Shown piece after piece: positions 38,070 to 45,655 of a stretch of 64,000 bases of DNA; position 1 is the stretch's first letter, and each line of letters starts with the position of its first letter. The stretch spans positions 1 through 64,000 of the forward strand of contig CALGNK010000011.1 of the NCBI GenBank assembly GCA_937958695.1. Direction: 5' to 3'. This DNA comes from an uncultured bacterium. Its GTDB lineage: Bacteria; DUMJ01. The notes under the pieces were generated by a model, which was given only the letters and a program-made list of their open reading frames with translations, was not told the DNA's origin and did not search any database. The translations under genes were made by a program, and so were the position numbers.

Positions 38070-38076
38070 TGTATTC

Positions 38077-38556
38077 TTACCTCCTTATCTCTAGGATCTT
38101 CAATTCTACTTCTCCCTTTGGAACTTTGACTTTTATTATATCCCCAATGCCAGCTCCTATCAAAGCCTTACCCACAGGAGATTCATCCGAAATTTTATTT
38201 TCCTTAATATTTACCTCAGGGGAACTTACTATGTGGTATTCGGTGATAGAATTATCCAATAGGTTAAGGATTTTTACCTTAGAACCTATAGTAACCCTAT
38301 CGCTATACCCATCTTCCTCTATAATCTTTGCCTTATTAAGTATATTCTCTATAGTAAGAATTCTACCCTCAACAAAGGCCTGCTGATTCTTTGCCTCTAT
38401 ATATTCAGCATTTTCTGAGAGATCGCCAAATTCTTTAGCCTCTTTTATCTTCTCAGTTACCTCCTTACGTTTATTCCTTTTCAAATCTTCTAGTTCTTTT
38501 AAAAGGGCTTCATAACCTTCTCTAGTAAGGAGAATTTCTTTATCTTTATCCTTCAC
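38077..38556 (-). CDS. greA: Transcription elongation factor GreA
   Basis: From the GTG at 38556, behind AGAGGTGAT, the protein has 159 residues; a TTG 21 bases upstream is in frame but overlaps the previous gene and has no ribosome site. The N-terminal coiled coil contains LTREGYEALLKELEDLK and FGDLSENAEYIEAKNQQAFV, with the acidic tip that rescues backtracked RNA polymerase. The C-terminal FKBP-like domain is complete (ESPVGKALIGAGIGDIIKV). Confidence 0.93.
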   Translation of the reverse strand: MKDKDKEILLTREGYEALLKELEDLKRNKRKEVTEKIKEAKEFGDLSENAEYIEAKNQQAFVEGRILTIENILNKAKIIEEDGYSDRVTIGSKVKILNLLDNSITEYHIVSSPEVNIKENKISDESPVGKALIGAGIGDIIKVKVPKGEVELKILEIRR

Positions 38557-38573
38557 AGTATCACCTCTTTGAA

Positions 38574-39467
38574 TCAATTCAACATCTCCATTCTTGGTTT
38601 AAAACCTATTCTATCTAAAAAATCTTCATCGCTTTCCCCAGAAAATTTTTTATCCTGCATAGCTATTAAAAATCCTTCCAGGACGTTAGTCCCAAAAGAC
38701 CTCCCTTCCAATTCTGGTGTAGTAGTTATAAGATATTTAACCCCTCTTTCTCTAAGCAATTCTTTATCTTTTGGGGTAACTGTATTAGTAAATATAACCT
38801 TGCCTTCCAATCTCTCCGGCATATATTTTTTGATATATATAAAGTCTCCAGCTATAATATCTGCCCATAAGAAATATTTAGTAAATTTTGGGGTATTTTC
38901 CTCCTGCCTTTCTCCTACTGGATATAATATGTAAAACGGCAGATTGGTAAGTATTGGGAGTAATATATAAGCCAAGAATCTCAATGTCTTTATACTTTTT
39001 ATAGGTATCGGAATCCCTAAGGCAAACATAAGGTCACCAATAATAATATTTGCCCCAAGATTATAGAACGCTTCTGTCATACCAAACCTATCAACAGCAG
39101 AGGGTAAAAGTACGTTTTTACCCCTGATACCTTCGGGCAATAGTTCATCTAATTTTTTCACCATACTCCGCTCTAATGTATCCTTCACCATACTCCCATC
39201 TACAATAGGGGTTTTCTTTGCAGATTTTGCTATTCTTAATGCATCCTTTACCGTATATCTTTTATCTCCTATAATAAAATAAAGGTCTATACCGCCTAAC
39301 CCAATAGCAGAAACTTTACCATCAAGTTCTTTAACCTTCTCGATAGCCTTTTCTATATCTCCATCTGTCCCTATTCTTTCTATTATTACATCTTCTCCCA
39401 AAATAGACAAAGAGACCTTGTGGTCTCTTTTACTAGAACCCAAGCTTATACTAACTATCCTTTTCAT
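38574..39467 (-). CDS. Conserved protein of unknown function, often annotated quinate 5-dehydrogenase
   Basis: A 297-residue protein without recognisable catalytic motif. It starts RIVSISLGSSKRDHKVSLSI and includes KVSAIGLGGIDLYFIIGDK, NVLLPSAVDRFGMTEAFYNL and ITTTPELEGRSFGTNVLEG. Homologues in thermophilic Firmicutes carry the label quinate 5-dehydrogenase, but I see no Rossmann glycine motif of that enzyme class, so the name looks unreliable. It heads the operon that continues with greA and lysS, separated from greA by about 17 bases. A role near translation or stress is only positional inference. Confidence 0.7.
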   Translation of the reverse strand: MKRIVSISLGSSKRDHKVSLSILGEDVIIERIGTDGDIEKAIEKVKELDGKVSAIGLGGIDLYFIIGDKRYTVKDALRIAKSAKKTPIVDGSMVKDTLERSMVKKLDELLPEGIRGKNVLLPSAVDRFGMTEAFYNLGANIIIGDLMFALGIPIPIKSIKTLRFLAYILLPILTNLPFYILYPVGERQEENTPKFTKYFLWADIIAGDFIYIKKYMPERLEGKVIFTNTVTPKDKELLRERGVKYLITTTPELEGRSFGTNVLEGFLIAMQDKKFSGESDEDFLDRIGFKPRMEMLN

Positions 39468-39505
39468 ATAGAGATTTTATCAGAAACAATTTAATCTTAC
39501 AAGAC

Positions 39506-39533
39506 AGTAGGAGGGGAATACTCCCCTCCTACT
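39506..39533 (-). terminator. Hairpin after the FucI-like gene
   Basis: A 12-bp stem AGTAGGAGGGGA / TCCCCTCCTACT (39506-39517 with 39522-39533) has the four-base loop ATAC. It lies just past the FucI-like stop. The following minus-strand T run is weak (TCTTGTAAGATT), so it may terminate poorly or protect the 3' end. Confidence 0.6.
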
Positions 39534-39538
39534 ATTTA

Positions 39539-40954
39539 TCACTCTTCTTCCCCATTATGCCAATACACATCCCAGCCTAAGTAATTGGAGAATGCTTCGT
39601 ATAGAACTCTAGCAGTCTTAGACCTATTCATAGCTACATGATGCTCAAACCCTCTCTGGCACATCATTCTAAGTAATGACTGTAGATTCTTTACATATAC
39701 GACACCATGGCCTCCGAAGGTACTAAGTGGGTCTTTGGTAAACTCTCCTTCTCCTATATATGCCTGTATAATTCCTACACTGTCATTAGTAGATACCCTT
39801 GCAAACGTCATAGGTCCGCTAGGAATTCTACCTGAACAGGAGCCATAGGCATTCTCCTTACCAACAGTCCCAGATATGATATCTTGGAATGTCATCTTAG
39901 GATCACTTAGGAAAGACTTAGGATAGTTACTGCAGTGAAACACCACCGCTTTATCGGGATCTTCTCCATAGTTATTATTCCAGTCAACTATAGCACTTGG
40001 AGTTCCAGATGCAAGTTGAAGGGCATACATTGCTATTACTCCAGTTACATCTGTCTCGCAGGCACTAGGCATTAGAGATTCACTCATCATACTCATAACA
40101 GCGCAAGGAACAATACCGTAGATATTCTCTATGGCACTCCAACACTGTATAGCGCTAGCTATAAGTCTATTCTCCTTCATCCAGTTTTCCACAACCACAC
40201 TAAACTTAGCCATCTTAACCAATGCATTTTCTGGAACTCCAGTTGTATCAATATAGGTTCTAAGCTTCTCGGTCTTTTCTTTAACTGCACTGTCACTGTC
40301 AGAAAGCTTAGAGATGCTAGCAAGAATTTCAGATAGATCGATCGTCTCTACCGAGATACCATAGTTTTCCAGTAGTTTTTCGCTAAATCTAACCGTATTG
40401 AACGCTGCAGGTCTAGCCCCTATAAGACCTATCCTTGCATTTCTTAAACCATTTACCACCTTACATACCCCTATAAACCAATTCAAGTCCTCTCTGAAGC
40501 TTCTGCTCTCAGGGGAAACGGTATGTAGTCTAGTAAGAGAGAATGGGATAGCGTATTGCACAAGGTTATTGCAAACAGAGAGTTTACCACAGAAGCTATC
40601 TCTCCTATGAGATAGGTCCATCTTATCGATGTCATCTGGAAATGCATGTATCAAAACAGGAACATCTAATCCGGCAAATCTTAAGGTATTCGCAACCGCC
40701 TTTTCGTCTCCAAAATTCGGAAGAGTAACAATAATTCCCTCAATCTTATCCCTATTTACCTTGAAGAGTTCAGCACAAGCTATAGCATGGTCTAAAGTCT
40801 CTACCGCACCAAACTTTCCCTCGTTAGCATTTAATGTGATAACATTTAAACCTTCTTCTTCAAAAACCTTCAAGATCCTCTCTCTTCCTTCTTTCACGAG
40901 TTCTGCTGGAAAGAATCCTCTGCTCCCAACTATCAATCCAATCGTTCCTTTCAT
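39539..40954 (-). CDS. L-fucose/L-arabinose isomerase-family protein
   Basis: The ATG at 40954, preceded by TTGGAGGTGTTATAT, gives 471 residues. The protein has the FucI/AraA-type layout: N-terminal GTIGLIVGSRGFFP, central SLMPSACETDVTGVIAMYAL with metal-binding Glu and Asp, and a C-terminal EGEFTKDPLSTFGGHGVVYV with the metal His. Such proteins interconvert aldoses and ketoses, but this subgroup also contains members of unknown reaction. It follows a ThuA-like gene by 15 bases. Substrate unknown; L-fucose, L-arabinose or a 6-deoxy sugar are possible. Confidence 0.82.
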   Translation of the reverse strand: MKGTIGLIVGSRGFFPAELVKEGRERILKVFEEEGLNVITLNANEGKFGAVETLDHAIACAELFKVNRDKIEGIIVTLPNFGDEKAVANTLRFAGLDVPVLIHAFPDDIDKMDLSHRRDSFCGKLSVCNNLVQYAIPFSLTRLHTVSPESRSFREDLNWFIGVCKVVNGLRNARIGLIGARPAAFNTVRFSEKLLENYGISVETIDLSEILASISKLSDSDSAVKEKTEKLRTYIDTTGVPENALVKMAKFSVVVENWMKENRLIASAIQCWSAIENIYGIVPCAVMSMMSESLMPSACETDVTGVIAMYALQLASGTPSAIVDWNNNYGEDPDKAVVFHCSNYPKSFLSDPKMTFQDIISGTVGKENAYGSCSGRIPSGPMTFARVSTNDSVGIIQAYIGEGEFTKDPLSTFGGHGVVYVKNLQSLLRMMCQRGFEHHVAMNRSKTARVLYEAFSNYLGWDVYWHNGEEE

Positions 40955-40969
40955 ATATAACACCTCCAA

Positions 40970-41692
40970 TTAAATCTCTTCTAACGGCTTCACATTACCA
41001 AAACGGATCTCAGGGCCTTTTATAGGTACTGTCCATTTAACTGCATTGTATATAACCTTCTGAACTTCAGATTGATAATATATAGGAAAAGTTTCATGCC
41101 CTGGTCTAAAGTAAAATATCTTGCCTTTTCCCCTATAGAAACAGCAACCGCTTCTAAAAACCTCTCCACCAGCAAACCAGCTTATAAAAACTAGCTCATC
41201 AGGCTTAGGTATATCAAAGCGCTCTCCATACATCTCGGTATGAGGTATCTCAAAGTATTCACCTAAACCTTCAGCTATGGGATGTCCAGGTTCCACCACC
41301 CATATCCTCTCCTTCTCTCCAGCCTCTCTCCACTTTAACATACAACTTGTGCCCATTAATTTTCTAAAGATCTTAGATAGATGTCCTGAATGTAGCACAA
41401 TAAGACCCATTCCATTTAAAACTCTACTATAAACTCTTTCTACTATCTCATCCTTTACATCGTTATGAGCCATATGGCCCCACCATATTAGTACATCAGT
41501 ATTGTCTAGGACATCTTGGGTTAATCCGTGCTCAGGCTCATCAAGGGTAGCAGTTTTGACCTCTATATCCGGCTGTTTTTTTAGATACTCGGCAATGGCA
41601 TTATGTATTCCATTAGGATATACCCTAGCTACTTCCTCATGAATCTTTTCATGACGAAACTCATTCCAGACAGTTACCCTAATATTTCCCAC
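40970..41692 (-). CDS. ThuA-like domain protein (trehalose utilization family)
   Basis: A 240-residue protein with the class I glutamine-amidotransferase-like fold of ThuA. The features visible are [20 protein letters not shown] at the start, [30 protein letters not shown] and [14 protein letters not shown] at the end. The nucleophile Cys of real amidotransferases is replaced (LHSGHL). ThuA proteins occur in disaccharide and sugar-alcohol pathways with an undefined activity. It is transcribed upstream of the FucI-like gene from a TATAAT-containing promoter region near 41740. Confidence 0.85.
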   Translation of the reverse strand: MGNIRVTVWNEFRHEKIHEEVARVYPNGIHNAIAEYLKKQPDIEVKTATLDEPEHGLTQDVLDNTDVLIWWGHMAHNDVKDEIVERVYSRVLNGMGLIVLHSGHLSKIFRKLMGTSCMLKWREAGEKERIWVVEPGHPIAEGLGEYFEIPHTEMYGERFDIPKPDELVFISWFAGGEVFRSGCCFYRGKGKIFYFRPGHETFPIYYQSEVQKVIYNAVKWTVPIKGPEIRFGNVKPLEEI

Positions 41693-41894
41693 CTTTCATC
41701 ACCTTCCTTTTTTAAACTTTTATTGAATTATACTATATAATTTTCTAGTAAGGAATAGAGATCAAAAAAGTCTAAGAATCTGTAATTAATCTCTGATCTT
41801 TTCCTCCCTTATAATTTCTCAGGATAATCACTTAGAGACCTCTAAGAAAATATTTAAAGAATGCAGAACTCTTTATTAGTGACGTATTTCATGA

Positions 41895-41907
41895 TATACT
41901 CATAAAC
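41895..41907 (+). promoter_or_regulatory. Promoter placing the transcript start at the methyltransferase ATG
   Basis: TATACT (41895-41900) lies only seven bases before the ATG at 41908, and no ribosome binding site is present (ACTCATAAAC). The transcript is therefore probably leaderless. The -35 region (TTTATT, 17 bases upstream) is weak. Confidence 0.5.
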
Positions 41908-42702
41908 ATGAAAGGAATATTCTTTGAAAATGAAAGATTAAAAATAATTAATGATGACGTTCTAATAACCGAAGAGATTCAAAATAATAGCATAGATCTT
42001 ATTGTTACTTCCCCTCCTTATAACGTTGATGTAAAATATAATACTTGCGACGATAATTTATCGTATGAAGAATACATAGAATTTAGCAAAAGATGGCTAA
42101 GTAGATGTTACAGCTGGCTTAAAGATGATGGGAGATTATGCTTAAATGTGCCATTGGATAAAAATAAGGGTGGACAACAAAGCGTAGGTGCAGACTTAAC
42201 TGTTGTTGCAAAAAAGATTGGATTTAAATATCATTCAACTATTGTTTGGAACGAGGGAAATATATCTCGAAGAACTGCTTGGGGGTCTTGGATAAGTGCA
42301 ACAGCTCCTTATGTGATAGCTCCAGTAGAATTAATTATAGTTTTATATAAAAAAGAGTGGAAAAAAACAAGTGGAAGTAGGATCTCAGACATTACAAAAG
42401 AAGAATTCATAGAATGGACTAATGGGCTTTGGACTTTTCCAGGAGAAAGTAAAAAGAAAGTTGGACACCCAAGTCCTTTTCCAATAGAACTACCTAAAAG
42501 GTGCATAAAACTCTTTAGTTTTGTTGACGATTTAGTCTTAGATCCCTTCATGGGTAGTGGAACAACCTTAATAGCTGCTTATCTTACAAATAGAAGGGCT
42601 ATCGGCATAGAGATAGACCCATCTTATTGTGAGCTAGCAAAGAAAAGATTAATTAAGGAAGGTAAAATAAGTCAAAAGAGACTATTTATAGCTAATGGGT
42701 AA
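41908..42702 (+). CDS. Site-specific DNA methyltransferase (beta class, N4-cytosine or N6-adenine)
   Basis: A 264-residue methyltransferase. The catalytic motif IV is TSPPYN at residues 34-39. The AdoMet-binding motif I comes after it as DPFMGSGTTLIAAYL near residue 211, followed by AIGIEIDPSYCELAKKR. The order motif IV before motif I is the beta arrangement, and SPPY rather than DPPY leans to N4-cytosine. It overlaps the HNH gene by 8 bases, giving a type II restriction-modification pair. Start context lacks a ribosome site. It lies next to a type III CRISPR operon on the other strand. Confidence 0.9.
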   Translation: MKGIFFENERLKIINDDVLITEEIQNNSIDLIVTSPPYNVDVKYNTCDDNLSYEEYIEFSKRWLSRCYSWLKDDGRLCLNVPLDKNKGGQQSVGADLTVVAKKIGFKYHSTIVWNEGNISRRTAWGSWISATAPYVIAPVELIIVLYKKEWKKTSGSRISDITKEEFIEWTNGLWTFPGESKKKVGHPSPFPIELPKRCIKLFSFVDDLVLDPFMGSGTTLIAAYLTNRRAIGIEIDPSYCELAKKRLIKEGKISQKRLFIANG

Positions 42703-43312
42703 CAGAAAGAGGACGATAAGTAATCTGGTAATGGAATATTTTAAGAATCATCCTAATCAAGATCTACCACACGGACCTGTGGTAGATTGGGTAACAAATG
42801 AATGGTTAAAGGATCATTCTCATCCGCCTAGAGACCCTTGGAGAGCAATAAGAAAATTACATCAGGAAGGAAAGCTTATAAAGGTAAAAAAGGGAATTTA
42901 TAGATATTCGCCAGAACTAGAAAAAGATATAGAAACTTGGGATTTCCCACCAAAAGTTAAAGAAGAGATTCTTAAAAGAGATGGATATAGATGTGTTATT
43001 TGTGGAAGGGGTATAGAAGATGGAGTAGAATTGGTGGTAGACCATATTAAACCCAAGGATAAAGGTGGAACAAATGATATCTCCAATGGACAAACCTTAT
43101 GTATGGAACATAATCTTATGAAAAAGAACTATTCTCAAACAGAGGCTGGGAAAAGATTCTTTATAAAGATCTATGAAGAAGCGATAGCAAATAAAGATGA
43201 GAAGATGGTAAGGTTCTGTAAGGCAGTCTTTGATGTTTATGATTATTTTGACGTTAATGGGCATATTCCACGACCAAACGGAGAAACAAAAAAGAATCAG
43301 GAGAAAAGATAA
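42695..43312 (+). CDS. HNH restriction endonuclease of the R-M pair
   Basis: A 205-residue protein. The N-terminal 75 residues form a winged-helix-like region (AIRKLHQEGKLIKVKKGIYR) that probably reads DNA. The HNH nuclease core near residues 90-140 shows RDGYRCVICGRG, VVDHIKPKDKGGTNDISNGQ and LCMEHN: the catalytic His, Asn and His plus a CxxC-type zinc site. Its start lies within the methyltransferase gene, so the nuclease is translated after the protective methyltransferase. The recognition site cannot be predicted. Confidence 0.85.
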   Translation: MGNRKRTISNLVMEYFKNHPNQDLPHGPVVDWVTNEWLKDHSHPPRDPWRAIRKLHQEGKLIKVKKGIYRYSPELEKDIETWDFPPKVKEEILKRDGYRCVICGRGIEDGVELVVDHIKPKDKGGTNDISNGQTLCMEHNLMKKNYSQTEAGKRFFIKIYEEAIANKDEKMVRFCKAVFDVYDYFDVNGHIPRPNGETKKNQEKR

Positions 43313-43446
43313 TGAGAGTTTGGTCTGTAAGTGTAGAAAGAAAATCTTAAGCTGTGGATAACTCTAAAAGTAAGCTCAGGGCATTTATCTCAATCCAATA
43401 GATTATACATTAAAATTTTATCCGGAGTCTCAAATATATGTAACGT

Positions 43447-44370
43447 CTACACTCCTAAAGTCCCATCCCAATTTAGCATATAGCGTCTATTTTCTGACAA
43501 AACACGGCTTCCTGGCGAAATATAATATTCTGGTCTTGAGATTATTCTTCCTGGTGCATTAGATATCTTAAATTCACTATCGTCAATCACTTTAGGATCG
43601 TAATATCCTCTTCCAGATAAAAGCTCTAAGTCTCCCTCAAATTTTATATTTTTATCATATTTCAAATGACTTACAATAAATTCATCTTGCTCTACTTCTT
43701 CAGGTGTTGTCCATATAAACGGTGGAATTTCAGGGTTAATCTTATTTACTGATTCAAGTAAAACATGTCCAAAACCATACTTTGATTCTCCACCGATAAT
43801 AAGCTCGTAAATAACATTGAAACCATCAATAATAATTCCACCATCGATCTTTACTTCTTTCCCATTTATATTCGTGTTCTCCTTAACCCAGATACATCCT
43901 GCAATCTTAACATCTTTTAGACTTCCATCTATATCACAAAACTTATTATTTATAAATTCAATCTCATGTAAACTTTCATCCTTTGCTGTTAAAGAATAAG
44001 GATCGATTGCAGTAGAGATTCGACTTCCTATGAATCTATTCTCAAATTCTGATTTATCTACATTCCCATACTTGATCCTATACCTTTCAAATCTTGGTAT
44101 ATAAATTGTTTTTCCGTCATATATATAGAAGTATGAAAATCTAAAATTCTCTATAATTTGCTTGCCTATATTCCTGTAGTCTTCCTCTTTTGGAGACGGA
44201 TTAAATAGATATTCTGTCACTCTTTTTGTTATAGCACCCCAGAGGGTTCTTCCCGTAACATAGTATCTGGTAGGCGAGACTACGAAACTTTTAAAGGGCA
44301 AATATCCAATATGTAGGGGACTTTTTAACTCAAATACTACATTAACTTTCTTCCACATCTTTCTTATCAT
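43447..44370 (-). CDS. Divergent RAMP-superfamily protein of the CRISPR effector operon
   Basis: A 307-residue protein, last gene of the operon. It opens VNVVFELKSPLHIGYLPFK, continues TRYYVTGRTLWGAITKRVTE, and has a glycine-rich ESKYGFGHVLLESV loop in the middle, all typical of ferredoxin-fold RAMP subunits. The sequence does not match Cmr1, Cmr4 or Cmr5. By elimination it may fill the Cmr3 (Cas5-like, 5' tag binding) or Cmr6 position. Its start overlaps the cmr5 stop by 29 bases. Confidence 0.6.
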   Translation of the reverse strand: MIRKMWKKVNVVFELKSPLHIGYLPFKSFVVSPTRYYVTGRTLWGAITKRVTEYLFNPSPKEEDYRNIGKQIIENFRFSYFYIYDGKTIYIPRFERYRIKYGNVDKSEFENRFIGSRISTAIDPYSLTAKDESLHEIEFINNKFCDIDGSLKDVKIAGCIWVKENTNINGKEVKIDGGIIIDGFNVIYELIIGGESKYGFGHVLLESVNKINPEIPPFIWTTPEEVEQDEFIVSHLKYDKNIKFEGDLELLSGRGYYDPKVIDDSEFKISNAPGRIISRPEYYISPGSRVLSENRRYMLNWDGTLGV

Positions 44371-44752
44371 CTATTCTTGCATGATATAAGGCATATACCA
44401 ATGTGCGTTCAAGAAGTTTTTTCATAAATAATAACTTATCAATATCTTTTGCTACTTCTCTTAGGACTTTGCAAAATTCTTTGAAGTCTTCAGGGAAAGA
44501 TGAGCCGTCAAGAAAGTGCTTTCTTATTTCTTGTTCATTTAGCATGTTTATTAGTTTTATCCCTATTTTCTTATTCTTATCATCAACTTTTTTCTCTTTA
44601 TATTCAAGCCAAAGAAACATTGCATAAACTCCATCTTCCTGTAAAACTCCAAGGGCTTTTCTAAGATTGTTCTCAAGATTTGAATCGCTAATTTCATTTA
44701 TCTTCTGTGCCCACTCCATACATTTATAATCAAGATTAATCATAGTTTTCAC
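44342..44752 (-). CDS. cmr5: Cmr5-like small subunit (Cas11)
   Basis: A 136-residue alpha-helical protein. The opening LDYKCMEWAQKINEI, then VYAMFLWLEYKEKK and LLERTLVYALYHARID, fits the small Cmr5 subunit that lines the target-RNA groove between the Cmr4 backbone and the large subunit. It lies between cmr4 (4 bases upstream) and the divergent RAMP gene. Identification rests on size, helical pattern and position as much as on sequence. Confidence 0.7.
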   Translation of the reverse strand: MKTMINLDYKCMEWAQKINEISDSNLENNLRKALGVLQEDGVYAMFLWLEYKEKKVDDKNKKIGIKLINMLNEQEIRKHFLDGSSFPEDFKEFCKVLREVAKDIDKLLFMKKLLERTLVYALYHARIDDKKDVEES

Positions 44753-44756
44753 CCCC

Positions 44757-45653
44757 TTACTTTGAATTTACAATCAACTCAAGCCTGCCAAATCCTCTTG
44801 TACCCATCCCGCCTATACCAAGAAGTTTGAGATATGGTGAAACTACACTTATTATGTTGTCTATACTTATAGAGCTATTCCTTCTATTCTTCAAAGCGCT
44901 GTCTTCAGCCATTTCAATCCCTAATATCGTTCCCTTTGGTATTGCTTCATAGGTGAAGAGCGCACCTTCAACTGCTGTCCCCGTTTGAGAATCTATCCTT
45001 ACAGATGTCCTTACTTCAAGATTATCATTTACTATGTGAGAAAATAGTTTTTCTGATAAAACAACAATCCTTTTTACCCAATTATTTATTACAGATGGTA
45101 AAACGATCTCTACGATTTCTTTCTCATCTTCAGTTTTCTTCACTCCAATCAGCAGCCATCCAAGATTCAGTGGTTTATTTTGCTCTATATCTTTAATTGT
45201 ATATGCTTCATCTTTAATTTCAGTTGGGATCTTTATTATTTTCCCGCTTTTATCTTTCAATTCTCCAAACCAGTACTCAAGTAGTTCTTTCGTTGTAATC
45301 CATACGGTTCCCTGGATTGAGGATACAGGAAAGAATATAATCTGTCCATCATAAAATCTCAAAATACCCTTTTGACTCTCATCACCAAAAATAACCTTAA
45401 CCTTTTCTTCAGCACACTCCCTTTTCTCTTTCTCACCGCTCTTATTTTTACATTCTTCATCATTTTCCATAAGATATACCGTATAAAACTCTCTTAGAAC
45501 TCCAGAGATTGAAGTCCCAGGTATCTTTGGAATATCTGTTGCCGGATCTCTCACAATTGTATTATCTACTCTTCCAAGCCTATATCCCCCTGCTCCAATA
45601 TGGATGGGATCAAGGGCTCTCCCAAACACCTTCTGAGGACTTAAATCGTTCAT
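44757..45653 (-). CDS. cmr4: CRISPR type III RAMP backbone subunit Cmr4 (Cas7)
   Basis: A 298-residue backbone subunit. The N-terminus ALDPIHIGAGGYRLGRVDNT carries, at D30, the aspartate expected to cleave target RNA at six-base steps. The next stretch is PKIPGTSISGVLREFY, and the end is the glycine-rich IGGMGTRGFGRLELIV. It follows csx11 with a 2-base gap. The retained aspartate suggests RNase activity is intact even though the large subunit looks cyclase-dead. Confidence 0.85.
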   Translation of the reverse strand: MNDLSPQKVFGRALDPIHIGAGGYRLGRVDNTIVRDPATDIPKIPGTSISGVLREFYTVYLMENDEECKNKSGEKEKRECAEEKVKVIFGDESQKGILRFYDGQIIFFPVSSIQGTVWITTKELLEYWFGELKDKSGKIIKIPTEIKDEAYTIKDIEQNKPLNLGWLLIGVKKTEDEKEIVEIVLPSVINNWVKRIVVLSEKLFSHIVNDNLEVRTSVRIDSQTGTAVEGALFTYEAIPKGTILGIEMAEDSALKNRRNSSISIDNIISVVSPYLKLLGIGGMGTRGFGRLELIVNSK

Positions 45654-45655
45654 AT

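Noticed and set aside
41760-41830. Partly symmetrical AGAGATC/GATCTTTT sequence upstream of the methyltransferase, a possible C-box or operator
   Set aside because: The arms do not pair over more than a few bases, and no controller protein gene is present.
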